The translations under genes were made by a program, and so were the position numbers. Source: Curtobacterium guangdongense (GTDB lineage Bacteria; Actinomycetota; Actinomycetes; Actinomycetales; Microbacteriaceae). From it: a stretch of DNA of 64,000 nucleotides. The DNA lies in assembly GCF_049341845.1 (NCBI RefSeq), contig NZ_JBMPIT010000004.1, forward strand, positions 248,001 to 312,000, written 5' to 3'. The notes below the pieces were generated by a model that was not told where the DNA came from, made no database searches, and was given only the letters and a program-made list of their open reading frames with translations. Positions 15,562-24,900 of this stretch are shown piece after piece; positions within the stretch are counted from its first letter, which is position 1, and each line of letters opens with the position of its first letter.

Positions 15562-16317
15562 ATGTCGCTGCAGCAGCTCTTCGGCCTCGACGGACGCACC
15601 GCACTCGTCACCGGCGGCAGCTCGGGCATCGGGCGGGCGATCGCCGGGGCGCTGGCCGACGCCGGGGCCCACGTGCTCGTCGCTGCCCGGACCGCTGCGA
15701 CGATCGACGAGGCCGTCGCGGAGGTCCGCGCTGCAGGAGGCGCCGCGGACGGCGTCGTCGCGGACCTGTCGACCCGCGCCGGAGCACACGCGCTCGCCGA
15801 TGCCGTCGGGGACGTGGACGTCCTGGTCAACTCCGCGGGGATCAACCTGCGGCCGCCGATGCCCGACCTCGACGAGGACACGTGGGACACCACGATGGCC
15901 GTGAACCTCGACGCCCCGTTCGTCCTCGGGCAGCGCCTCGCGCCCGGCATGGCGGCGCGCGGGTACGGCCGGATCATCGGCATCAGCTCGCAGCAGGCCC
16001 ACCGCCCCTTCGCGGCCAGCGGCGCGTACGGGGTCTCCAAGGCCGGACTGGAGGCACTGGCCAGGTCCCAGGCAGAAGCCTGGTCCGGGCAGGGGGTCAC
16101 CTCGAACGTCCTCGTGCCGGGTTTCGTGCAGACGCCGCTGAACCGACGGCTCAGCTCGGATCCGGCGACCGTCGAGCGGCTGGCGGCGCGGACGCTCGTC
16201 GGACGGAACGGCCTGGCGTCGGACTTCGCGGCGGCTGCGGTGTTCCTCGCCGGGCCCGGATCCGCCTACGTTACGGGGCAGTCGATCGCGGTCGACGGCG
16301 GCTTCTCCGTCCACTAG
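15562..16317 (+). CDS. Short-chain dehydrogenase/reductase
   Basis: A 251-residue classical SDR. Cofactor motif TGGSSGIGRAIA (about 18-29), NSAGINLRPPM, catalytic Ser in GISSQQAHRP and YGVSKAGLEALA for Tyr-x-x-x-Lys, plus the SDR ending YVTGQSIAVDGGFSVH are all present. This is the gluconate 5-dehydrogenase/3-oxoacyl reductase-like subgroup; the substrate is open. Confidence 0.9.
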   Translation: MSLQQLFGLDGRTALVTGGSSGIGRAIAGALADAGAHVLVAARTAATIDEAVAEVRAAGGAADGVVADLSTRAGAHALADAVGDVDVLVNSAGINLRPPMPDLDEDTWDTTMAVNLDAPFVLGQRLAPGMAARGYGRIIGISSQQAHRPFAASGAYGVSKAGLEALARSQAEAWSGQGVTSNVLVPGFVQTPLNRRLSSDPATVERLAARTLVGRNGLASDFAAAAVFLAGPGSAYVTGQSIAVDGGFSVH

Positions 16318-16341
16318 GGGCGTGTCCACTAGATTCGGCGC

Positions 16342-16947
16342 ATGGCCGTCATCCACAACGCCGAACTCCGTCCGTCGAAGACCGAGGCGATCGGCGGGTG
16401 GCTGCCCGACCAGCCGTGGAGCGGGGTCGAACCCGGCGCCGAGGTCGTCGTCGACGGGCGCTTCCGGTTCGACGACCCGGACGGCGAGGTCGGCGTCGAG
16501 ACGTACCTCGTGCACGTCGGGGACGGCCCGGTCCTGCACGTGCCGCTGACCTACCGCGGCGCTCCGCTGGCAGGCGCTGCCGACTTCCTGATCACGGAGA
16601 TGGACCACTCCGTGCTCGGTCGGCGCTGGGTGTACGACGCCGTGGGCGACCCCGTGTACGCGGACGTCCTCCGTCGTGCGATCGCCACCGGTGGGCACGA
16701 GGCCCGCCTGGAGGCAGCCGTCGCGTCGGACGCCCCGCCGCCGTCGCTCGGGTCCGCGGTCGGCAGCGGCTCCGCGACGTCGTCGCCCACGGTGCACGCG
16801 GTCGAGCCGACGACCGACGGCGCGCTCACCACGATCGGGGACCTCGTCATCGTGCGGGTCGTCGGGACGCCCCTGCCCGACGGTGAGACGCTCACGGCGA
16901 CCTGGGCCGGCTCCGAGCCCACCGTCGTGGCGACCCTGCGCGCCTGA
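16342..16947 (+). CDS. Maltokinase N-cap-like domain protein (CG0192-related)
   Basis: A 201-residue protein that looks like the N-terminal cap domain of mycobacterial-type maltokinase and the CG0192 family: MAVIHNAELRPSKTEAIGGW, TYLVHVGDGPVLHVPLTYRG and HSVLGRRWVYDAVGDPVY. No kinase domain follows, so it is a stand-alone cap-like protein of unknown role. The ATG is six bases after TAGATT. Confidence 0.8.
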   Translation: MAVIHNAELRPSKTEAIGGWLPDQPWSGVEPGAEVVVDGRFRFDDPDGEVGVETYLVHVGDGPVLHVPLTYRGAPLAGAADFLITEMDHSVLGRRWVYDAVGDPVYADVLRRAIATGGHEARLEAAVASDAPPPSLGSAVGSGSATSSPTVHAVEPTTDGALTTIGDLVIVRVVGTPLPDGETLTATWAGSEPTVVATLRA

Positions 16948-17000
16948 GAGGTACGGCCAGGACCTCGTTGTCCGCGCCCGGCCCTGGCAGGATCGGGGAC

Positions 17001-17939
17001 GTGAAGACACTGGAGTTGCCACAGACGGACCTCACCGCATCCGACGTCATCGTCGGCCTGATGCGGATCAACGACATGAGCGACGAGGACATCCGTTCGC
17101 TCTACACGGCCTCGCGCGACGCGGGCGTGACGATGTTCGACCACGCCGCGGTCTACGGCGGGTGGCACGGCTGCGAGGAGCGCTTCGGTGCCGCGGTCAC
17201 GCTGTCGTCGTCCGAGCGTGCGGCCATCCAGCTGCAGACGAAGGTCGGCATCCGCCCGACGGACCACGGCGCGTACTTCGACTTCTCGTACGAGCACATC
17301 CTCTCGTCCGTGGAGGAGTCGCTCGCCGCCCTGCGCACCGACTACATCGACGTCCTGCTCCTGCACCGCCCCGACGCACTCGTCGAGCCGGAAGAGGTCG
17401 CGAAGGCCTTCGACGAGCTGCACGCCGCCGGCAAGGTCCACCACTTCGGTGTCTCGAACCACACCCCGGGGCAGGTCGAGCTCCTGAAGAAGTTCGTCAC
17501 GCGGCCGCTCGCCTTCAACCAGGTGCAGCTGAGCATCACGCACGCGAACGTCATCACGCAGGGCCTCGCCGCGAACATGGGCGGCCTGGACCAGTCGATC
17601 GACCGCGACAACGACATCCTCAACTACTCGCGGCTGCACGACATGACGCCGCAGGCCTGGTCGCCGTTCCAGAAGGGCTTCTTCGACGGCGTCTTCCTGG
17701 GGGACCGCGAGCAGTACGCGGAGCTCAACGACGTGCTCGAGGAACTCGCCGCGGCGCACGGGGTCACCCCGACGGGCATCGCCGTCGCGTGGATCACCCG
17801 GCACCCCGCGCACTTCCAGGTCGTCCTCGGCACGACGAACCCGCAGCGTGTGCGGGACTCGGCCGCTGGCTCGGACGTCGAGCTCTCCCGCGAGGAGTGG
17901 TACCGCGTCCTGACGGCCGCCGGGCACACCGTTCCCTGA
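17001..17939 (+). CDS. Aldo/keto reductase (YdhF-like)
   Basis: A 312-residue AKR barrel from the GTG at 17001. The catalytic set is visible: Asp and Tyr in MFDHAAVYGG, Lys in LQTKVGIRP and His in VLLLHRPDAL. The cofactor-binding end is VVLGTTNPQRVRDSA. It is close to the YdhF subgroup, which has unknown natural substrates. CAGGAT lies seven bases upstream. Its stop sits inside a 16-bp tandem duplication that continues into the next intergenic stretch. Confidence 0.88.
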   Translation: MKTLELPQTDLTASDVIVGLMRINDMSDEDIRSLYTASRDAGVTMFDHAAVYGGWHGCEERFGAAVTLSSSERAAIQLQTKVGIRPTDHGAYFDFSYEHILSSVEESLAALRTDYIDVLLLHRPDALVEPEEVAKAFDELHAAGKVHHFGVSNHTPGQVELLKKFVTRPLAFNQVQLSITHANVITQGLAANMGGLDQSIDRDNDILNYSRLHDMTPQAWSPFQKGFFDGVFLGDREQYAELNDVLEELAAAHGVTPTGIAVAWITRHPAHFQVVLGTTNPQRVRDSAAGSDVELSREEWYRVLTAAGHTVP

Positions 17940-17961
17940 ACCACCTGTTCCCTGAACCACC
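17931..17961. repeat. 16-bp tandem duplication at a gene end
   Basis: GTTCCCTGAACCACCT at 17931-17946 is followed at once by a second copy differing only in its last base. The first copy holds the stop codon of the aldo/keto reductase. It looks like a recent slippage duplication. Confidence 0.7.
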
Positions 17962-17983
17962 AGCGGTCGGGCAGGGTGGGATC

Positions 17984-18496
17984 GTGCTCCACGACCTCAC
18001 CCTGCCCGTTCCGCTGTCCGCCCGCGCCGGCTCGTTCACGCTGCGCTCCGCGGTGCCCGACGACCTCGACGCGCTGATGGCACTGCTGTCCGACGACCCG
18101 ATCAGCGCCGCGCGCGGGGACGTCGCCGCCGCCGGCGACCGGGACGCCTACGCGGCGGCGCTCGACGCGATCGTCGCGGACCCCGCGAACGCGCTGCTGG
18201 TCGTGGTCGACGCGGCGGACTCGGTCGTGGCCACGATGCAGCTCACCCGCATCCCCGGCATGGCCCGGCGGGGGTCGACCCGGCTGCTCGTCGAGGCCGT
18301 GCGCGTCTCGTCCGCCCTCCGGTCGAGCGGCATCGGGAGCGCGATGATGCGCTGGGTGACCGACGTCGCCGCACCCGCGCTCGGTGTGACGCTCGTCCAG
18401 CTGACCTCCGACGCCGCGCGGACGGACGCCCACCGGTTCTACGAACGGCTCGGGTTCGTCGGGTCGCACAAGGGGTTCAAGTACCGGGTGGGGTGA
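17984..18496 (+). CDS. GNAT-family N-acetyltransferase
   Basis: A 170-residue GNAT protein. MQLTRIPGMARRGSTRLLVE, then EAVRVSSALRSSGIGSAMMR as motif A, and AHRFYERLGFVGSHKGFK as motif B. The start GTG at 17984 gives a short basic-free lead before the domain. Substrate unknown. It is convergent with the LamG gene; the stops are one base apart. Confidence 0.85.
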   Translation: MLHDLTLPVPLSARAGSFTLRSAVPDDLDALMALLSDDPISAARGDVAAAGDRDAYAAALDAIVADPANALLVVVDAADSVVATMQLTRIPGMARRGSTRLLVEAVRVSSALRSSGIGSAMMRWVTDVAAPALGVTLVQLTSDAARTDAHRFYERLGFVGSHKGFKYRVG

Positions 18497-18497
18497 C

Positions 18498-19352
18498 TCA
18501 GCGGCCCGCGGCGAAGTGGTTCGCGACCTGCGTGGGCGTGAGCACCGAGTTGTAGACCGCCGCGAAGCGCATCGAGCCCGTGAAGTAGTAGTTGCTCGGC
18601 GATCCGGGCCACCCGGTGACGGTGTCGTAGCCGACGCGCCAGTACCCGGTCGCGTTCTCCGGCGCGGTGTACGCGCTGTTCGACGCGACGAGGCTGCCGT
18701 CGACGTAGAGCCGCATGCCCGTGCCGGCAGACATCGTCGACACGACGTGGTGCCACGCGCCGTCCGTGTAGGCCTTCGGCGACGTCACGACCTGCGTGGT
18801 GCCGCTGTAGGCCCCGAAGACGAGCTGCCCGGCGGTGTTGACGTAGATCTGTCGGTCGTGCTGCCCGGACGTGCCGGACTGGCTGCCGCCGAAGCCGATG
18901 AGCATCCCGCCGGCGACGGTCGTGCGGAACCAGACCTCCTCGCTGAAGGTCGTCGGGTTGCGGACGGAGCTCGGCGTGGAGACGAAGCTCGACGAGCCGT
19001 TCAGCACGTACGCGCTGCCGGTGTCCCGCGGGCAGGCGATCGGTGACGGCGTCGCGGCCACCATGGAGCCCTGGTACGTGCCGTTCGCACCGGCCCCGGA
19101 GGAGTCGGCGGCGGTGCGGGAGCCGCTCGGCTCACCGAGGCGGTAGACGAACGCGGCCCCGGTGTCGTCGGCGTCGATGGCGGCCGCACACGTGAAGTAC
19201 GGTGCGGTCGCGGCGGTGTTGCCGCCGTTCGCGACCGTCGCGCTGAACGCCGATCGGGTGGGGGCGATCTGGGCGGCGAGCACGACCACGGCGAGGGCCA
19301 CGACGAGCAGCAGGGCGATGAGTCGACCGTCGCGCAGTCGGACGGGGATCAC
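18498..19352 (-). CDS. Secreted LamG-like surface protein with SipW-type signal
   Basis: A 284-residue protein. Residues 1-50 form a signal of the SipW-dependent type: a basic start, a long hydrophobic core and then SAFSATVANGGNTAATA. Residues about 85-280 are a concanavalin-like LamG/laminin-G jelly roll (FSEEVWFRTTVAGG, GAWHHVVSTMSAGTGMRLYV, DGSLVASNSAY). Such domains bind sugars or proteins at cell surfaces. The GTG start overlaps the signal peptidase stop by four bases, so the gene is co-translated with it. Last gene of the three-gene surface operon. Confidence 0.85.
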   Translation of the reverse strand: MIPVRLRDGRLIALLLVVALAVVVLAAQIAPTRSAFSATVANGGNTAATAPYFTCAAAIDADDTGAAFVYRLGEPSGSRTAADSSGAGANGTYQGSMVAATPSPIACPRDTGSAYVLNGSSSFVSTPSSVRNPTTFSEEVWFRTTVAGGMLIGFGGSQSGTSGQHDRQIYVNTAGQLVFGAYSGTTQVVTSPKAYTDGAWHHVVSTMSAGTGMRLYVDGSLVASNSAYTAPENATGYWRVGYDTVTGWPGSPSNYYFTGSMRFAAVYNSVLTPTQVANHFAAGR

Positions 19353-20233
19353 GAGGGACGCACCGTGTGCACGCGCCCGACGATCAGGCAGAGGACCAGG
19401 GGGACGAGGCAGGCGCAGACGAGCAGGACCCAGCCGGCCGGGTCGAGGTCGATGTTCGACGTGAGCTGGTAGTGCCCGTGCCGGTTGAGCTCGTCGATGA
19501 CCACGCGGCCGACCTCGCCGTCCACCAGGTGGACGCTGTTCCCGCCGTGCGCCTGCACGCGGACGGGGAAGACCCCGGAGGACACGACCGTCGCCACGAC
19601 CGAGTCCGGGTTCGCGGTGTTCGTGATCGTCGTGACGTTCACGAACGGGCGGAGGACCCAGGCCGCGTAGGAGACGGTGAGCGCGCTGCCGGCGATGCGG
19701 AGCGAGCTGCGTGTGATCCGGTCCGCGAAGGGGCTGGTCAGCACCGAGATGATGAGCGTGCCGATGAGCAGGATCGGGGCGGCGCGGAACAGCCAGCCCA
19801 GGTGCGGGACGAGGAGCGCCGGTGCACCGACCAGGTTCTCCTGCGTGAGCGTCCACGGGTCGGTCGCCCCGTTGACGTCGCCGCGGGTGTGGATCCCACC
19901 GTCGGCGTCGATGCCGATGATGCGGTGGGTGTAGATCGTGTCCGGGGCGGCACTGACACGGAACGAGACGATGTCGCCGACGTGGAGCGTCGATGCCTGC
20001 ACGGGGAGGTCGAGGACCAGGGTCCCGACGGGAGCGGCCTCGCCCATCGACGGGGTCTCGACGACGAACATCCGCCCGCCGCTCGTCAGGAACAGGGCGG
20101 CGGCTGCGAGGAGCACCGCGGCGACGCCGGCGACGGTCCAGGCGAGGACGACCTCGAACCGGCTGGCGGTGTGGCCGCCGACGAGCGGGCGCGAGAGGGT
20201 GCCGGTCAGGGGGACGGCTGCGATCTGGCTCAT
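19349..20233 (-). CDS. SipW-type signal peptidase I
   Basis: A 294-residue membrane protein. The catalytic Ser62 sits in VETPSMGEAAPVGTLVL just after a membrane helix (about 28-50). His103 in TIYTHRIIGID takes the place of the usual Lys, the mark of the ER/SipW class, and HTRGDVNGATD supplies the conserved Asp. More helices lie at about 147-165 and 265-285. An extra domain of about 100 residues between them is longer than in Bacillus SipW. Flanked by two proteins with SipW-type signals, it is their likely processing enzyme. Confidence 0.88.
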   Translation of the reverse strand: MSQIAAVPLTGTLSRPLVGGHTASRFEVVLAWTVAGVAAVLLAAAALFLTSGGRMFVVETPSMGEAAPVGTLVLDLPVQASTLHVGDIVSFRVSAAPDTIYTHRIIGIDADGGIHTRGDVNGATDPWTLTQENLVGAPALLVPHLGWLFRAAPILLIGTLIISVLTSPFADRITRSSLRIAGSALTVSYAAWVLRPFVNVTTITNTANPDSVVATVVSSGVFPVRVQAHGGNSVHLVDGEVGRVVIDELNRHGHYQLTSNIDLDPAGWVLLVCACLVPLVLCLIVGRVHTVRPS

Positions 20234-20342
20234 GGTCGTCCTCTCTCGGGCGGGCGGTGCGGGTGGAGCGGGTGGGAATCCGGCGACACCTCGGCCGTCT
20301 CGGGACCGGTCGAGGTGTCGCCCTGGGGTGGGGAGGGGACGA

Positions 20343-20996
20343 TCAGGCGGTGAAGGTCCAGGTCATCGGGACGGACGCCGCGAGGCCCTGGTAGGTGTTC
20401 CCGGCGCTGCTGTCGAGCGTGACGGCGAAGTTGAACGGGACCGAGGCACCGGCGGCCGGCGCGGCGGGCATCGAGAACGCGGAGGCAGCGGCGCCCTTGA
20501 AGCTGGCGAGCGTGCCGGAGAAGACCGTGGTGGAGCCGGACGTGATCACGAGGTTCATCTTCGAGCAGAGGTCGGTCGCGGTGCCGTTCTGCGTGCCGTT
20601 GGCCGACTGGGTGCAGGTCGCGCCGGGGGTCAGCGTGAAGGTGCTCGCGGCCGAGGTACCGGTGTTCTTGATGGTGATCGGGGTGTTCACCGTCACGCCG
20701 GGGGTCATCGTGGTGCTGCCGCCGAACTTGTTGATCGTGGAGCACGTCGCGGAGTTCGTCGAGACCGAGCCGCCGTCGGTGCTCAGGCAGGTGACGGAGG
20801 CGTTCGCGTTCTGCTCCTGCATGACGAGCGTGCCGCTGGCGGCGGTGTTGCTGCTGTTGGTGATGCTGGCCGCGAACCCGGAGAGGGTGCCGGTGAGCGA
20901 GAGCGAGAGGAGGACGGCGGCGAAGATGCCCGCGATGAGCGCAACGGGCGCGAAGCGGAGGCGCTTGACCGGGGAGATGCGGTTCGGGTTGGACAC
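20343..20996 (-). CDS. TasA/CalY-like (camelysin-like) SipW-dependent secreted protein
   Basis: A 217-residue protein. Residues 1-40 are a signal with basic start and hydrophobic core (VALIAGIFAAVLLSLSLTGT), then GFAASITNSSNTAASGTLVM. The ASxxNxxNTAxxG pattern just after the signal is the mark of TasA/camelysin-type SipW substrates. The mature part is Ser/Thr/Ala rich with four Cys and beta-like repeats. In Bacillus, TasA forms matrix fibres and needs SipW; a similar fibre role here is inference. First gene of the operon, 109 bp before the peptidase gene. Confidence 0.8.
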   Translation of the reverse strand: MSNPNRISPVKRLRFAPVALIAGIFAAVLLSLSLTGTLSGFAASITNSSNTAASGTLVMQEQNANASVTCLSTDGGSVSTNSATCSTINKFGGSTTMTPGVTVNTPITIKNTGTSAASTFTLTPGATCTQSANGTQNGTATDLCSKMNLVITSGSTTVFSGTLASFKGAAASAFSMPAAPAAGASVPFNFAVTLDSSAGNTYQGLAASVPMTWTFTA

Positions 20997-21037
20997 GGGA
21001 TACCTCGATGACTGTCGGTGGTGGTGGCGGCTTTTGC

Positions 21038-21065
21038 TTAATAATCAAGATAGCCAGTCATTCAA
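21038..21065 (-). promoter_or_regulatory. Promoter of the TasA-like/SipW/LamG operon
   Basis: On the minus strand TTGAAT (21060-21065) and TATTAA (21038-21043) are spaced by 16 bp in an unusually AT-rich island. It lies about 42 bp before the TasA-like start. The intergenic region is shared with a divergent MarR gene. Confidence 0.6.
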
Positions 21066-21170
21066 GTAGTTGGAACCCGCGCGGCCTCCCCAGAGTGGGG
21101 GGCGGGCGCAGGTACACCCGGTGGGACGTGCCATCCTGGACCGGCAGCGCACGAGGCGGGGAGCACACCG

Positions 21171-21629
21171 GTGACGGGGACAGCAGACGACGAGGGCGAA
21201 CTCCTCGCGGCGTTCGACGCCGTTGTGCGCGCGGAGAAGGGCCTCGTCGCGCGGCTGAGCGCCCTCGCCGGCATCCACGAGACGGGCATGCGTGCGCTCG
21301 CCCTGATCAGCGACACGGGGTACTCGACCGCGACGGAGCTCGCCGGCTACCTCGGCCTGACGTCGGGCGCGGTGACGAACCTGGTCGATCGCCTGTCCGC
21401 CGCCGGCCTGGTGGAACGGCGCCCGAATCCGTCCGACCGCCGTGGTTCCCTCATCGCGCTGAGTCCAGCGGGAGAGGACGTCATCGCGGGCTCGCGGAAG
21501 CGCTCGGCGACGGTGCTCCGCGAGGTCAGCGCATCCGTCGGCGTCGACCTGACCAGCGTCTTCAACGACCTCGCCACCGGGCTGCTCCAGCAGACGGCGG
21601 ATCGGGTCGACGCGGAACCGGAATCCTGA
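21171..21629 (+). CDS. MarR-family transcriptional regulator
   Basis: A 152-residue winged-helix protein. TATELAGYLGLTSGAVTNLV (about 52-71) is the helix-turn-helix, followed by the wing ERRPNPSDRRGSLIALSPAG. It starts at a GTG with GGCGGGGAGC upstream. Divergent from the TasA-like operon with 174 bp between, it is the natural candidate for its regulator. Ligand unknown. Confidence 0.85.
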   Translation: MTGTADDEGELLAAFDAVVRAEKGLVARLSALAGIHETGMRALALISDTGYSTATELAGYLGLTSGAVTNLVDRLSAAGLVERRPNPSDRRGSLIALSPAGEDVIAGSRKRSATVLREVSASVGVDLTSVFNDLATGLLQQTADRVDAEPES

Positions 21630-21630
21630 G

Positions 21631-21873
21631 CTACTCCGACTCGGACGGTTCCCCGGACGCGGAGTCCCGGCGCGACGAAGGAGCGGTCGCAGACGACTGC
21701 GGCTCGAGGAACAGGGACGGAGCAGCGGGGTCCGCGGCGGCGCTGCTGACCACCTCGACCGCGATGTCCAGCCCGTGCGCCGGGTCCTCGTCGAGCTCGA
21801 GGCCGTTCTCGGACACCTGGTCTTCGGGGATGGCGCGGCCCTGCGAGGGATCGAACGCGCTGCTCATCGACAT
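21631..21873 (-). CDS. Small acidic protein of unknown function
   Basis: An 80-residue Ser/Ala/Glu-rich protein starting MSMSSAFDPSQGRAIPEDQV, with no membrane segment or known motif. I cannot name it. Starts at 21897, 21873 and 21867 are all possible; 21873 is a choice of convenience. It is convergent with the MarR gene and 11 bp past the end of the frame of the GH92 gene, so it lies upstream of nothing obvious. Confidence 0.45.
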   Translation of the reverse strand: MSMSSAFDPSQGRAIPEDQVSENGLELDEDPAHGLDIAVEVVSSAAADPAAPSLFLEPQSSATAPSSRRDSASGEPSESE

Positions 21874-21907
21874 GGAACGAGCATGCCCGTCCCGCATGAG
21901 CAGCGCC

Positions 21908-24900
21908 TCAGAGCCGCCCGTCGGCAGCCATGAGTTCCAGCTGGGTCAGCTCCACGTCCGTTCCAGCAGTGAACGCGAACGACGCCCCACCGCCGGTGAT
22001 CGGGAACACCCGGGTCTGGCCTGCCCACTCGAACACGGCGTCGGTGACGTCGACCGAGGACGACCCGAGCGCGACCTGCCACGAGTAGGTCCCCGGCGCC
22101 GCTGCGGTCACCGTGTAGAGCGACGCCGACTCGATCGCCACGTCGAACGACGCGGTCGTCCCCGCGGCGAGCACCGTCACCGTCCGTCCGGTGTCGTCCG
22201 TCAGTGCAGACGCCCCCACGGGCAGGACGTCCGTCGGGGTGTCCCGGTACCCGTGCACGTCGGACGCCGAGACGGGCCGCGTGTCCGACGCCCACCCGGT
22301 CGGCGTCTCGGACAGCTCGACGACGATCGTCGACGCGCCGACGACGACCGTGTGCGGGATGCTGACGGACGTCCAGGGCGAGCCGTCGACGGTGACCGAG
22401 GCGATGAACCGACCAGCGCCAGCGGTCTCGATGACGGTGGACGAGCCTCCCGGGGGTCGCAGCACCGCGCGCCGGACCGACGGCGGCACGATCACGTAGG
22501 AACCACTGGCCGGTGCCAACGGGTAGAGGCCGATCGTGGCAAAGACGTACCAGGCGCTCATCTCGCCGTTGTCCTCGTCGCCCGGGTAGCCCTGCCCGAG
22601 GTCGGAGCCGACGAAGAGGCGGTCCAGACACGAGCGGACGATGCGGTGCGCGTCGTCGTGGCGGCCGGTGAACATCGGGAAGAACGGGATGTGGTGCGCC
22701 GGCTGGTTCGAGAGTCCGAGCATGCCGATCCGGACGTCGCGGGCCTCGGTCATCTCGTGGATCGGGAAGCCGTAGTGGCCGGCACGGTCGGTCGCGCCCG
22801 TCTCCTGCGTCGCGAAGAACCGGTCGATCGCGGCGTCGAAGCCTTCCGGCCCGCCGTGCAGGTCGACGATGCCGGCGCCGTCGTGCGGGGCGGTGAACAT
22901 CGTGCCCCAGGCGTTCGTCTCGGTGTAGTCGCCGCCCCACTGGTCCGGGTCGTAGCCCTCGCCCTCGCGCCACCGCCCGTCGGGCGTCCGCCCGATGAAG
23001 AACCCGCGGCGACGGTCGAACACGTTCCGGTACTGCAGGGACCGACGGGCGAACCACTCGGCCTCTGCCGTGTACCGCTCGCGTTCCGCGGCGTCGGTGG
23101 TCCGGTCCGCCAGGGCGGTCGCCATGACCGAGACGCTCCAGTCGTTGATCGCGGCGTCGAGGGTCCAGGACATCCCCTCGGACGTGTCGGTGTCGACGTG
23201 GCCGCGGAAGGCGCCCGGGAGGCTCCCCTTCCGTCCGACACGGTCGTCACGTGGCGGGACGGTCGCGTTCTTCACGGCGCTCCGGTACGCCTGCTCCAGG
23301 TCGAACCCGTCGACACCCTTCGACAGCAGGTCCCCGAAGACGGTGTCGCTCGTCGTGCCGGTCATGCAGTCCTCGGCGCCGGGGGCGCTCCACCGAGGGG
23401 TCCAGCCGCCGTCGTGGAAGTGCTGCACGAAGCCCTGCGCGAGCTCGCCAGCGGTGTCGGGCGTGAGGAGCCCGAGGAGCGGCCAGGCGGTGCGGTAGGT
23501 GTCCCAGAAGCCGTTCGTGGTGGTCATCGCACCGTCGACGACCTCCGGCCCCGGCTCGTCGCGGATCGGCTCGGCGAGGACGTCGCCGTACGGGGACCGG
23601 TAGTGCGGCGCACCCGTCAGAGCCGTCTCGCCGGCGCGGTTCGGGTAGAGGAACAGCCGGTACAGGCCCGAGTAGAGCGAGGTCAGCTGGTCCTCGGTGG
23701 CACCCTCGACGTCGAGCGTCGCGAGCTTCTCGGTCCACTCGCGCTCGGCCCGCTCGCGCATCGCTTCAAAGGAACCGGCGGCGTCGAGGTTCGCGCGGGC
23801 GTCCTCGTGGGAGACCGTCGAGATGCCGAGGAGCACGTCGGTGTCCCCCTCGACGGCGATCCACCCGCGGAGCTGCTGGTCCGTCGACGTCGTGTGGTCC
23901 GCCGTCGCGCCGGGGACCCGGAGGTGCACGAAGTGCGGGGGCGTGCCGGGTCGGTCGTCGAGGTGCGCCTCCACGATCGCGGTGCCGTCCTCGATGCGCA
24001 CGGAGGACTCGAGCACCCGGCCGTGGTGGTCGAGCACGATGCTCCTCGTGCCGGTGAAGCGGAAGCCGAGGGCGAACTCGCCGGGGGTCATCTCCGCGGT
24101 GACGCCGTGCTCGAGCGCCACGCGGTAGCGGTGCGGGCCGTCGAGCTCGTCGTCGTGGTCGAACGCCAGGGCCCGTGCGACACGGTCGACGTCCGGCGAC
24201 CCGAGCGGGGACGGCATCACCTGGAACACCCCGCGGTCCCCCATCCACGGCGACGGGATGTGGCTCGTGGCGAAGGCCTGGATCGCGGGGCGGTTGCCGC
24301 TCGTCCGGTTGTGCTCCTGGTACGCGTACGGCCAGCGGTTGCTCGCCGCGTCGGTCATCGGCAGGCCGAACACCCCGCCGTGCGGGAGCCCGACGAGCGG
24401 CGCGTTGTTGCCGCGGGAGAACCGGGAGGACGCCTGCGTGCCGCGGGTCGTGCGGACGTGGTCGAGCGGGCGGGCCGCGGCGGCACGACGCGGCTGCTCG
24501 ATCCGGACGTCGTCGAGCCAGCCACGCGGTGCTGGCCCGGGGGTGGCGGCGGTGACCGACGCGCCGGAGCCGAGCCGGGCCTCCAGGCGGTCGACGACCC
24601 GACCCGCGAACGGCGTGAGGTCCACCGCGCGACGGTTCCACTGGTCGACCCAGGCCTTGCGGGCGGCGTCCTGCGCCTCCGGCGTCAGCGCGTCGCCGTA
24701 CTGGTCCGCTGCCTGCTCGCTGAGTCGGGTGCCGTCGTCGAAGACGATGTCGAGCGTGAACGCCGTGGCGTCCCAGAAGTGCTCGAGGTCCTGCTCCTCG
24801 GGCTCGGACCTGCCGTCCGGCAGGGTCCGCTCGGGGAACCACACCCACGACAGCTCGTCGCCGGACTCGATCGTCCGCCCGGCGAACCCGGGCACGCTCG

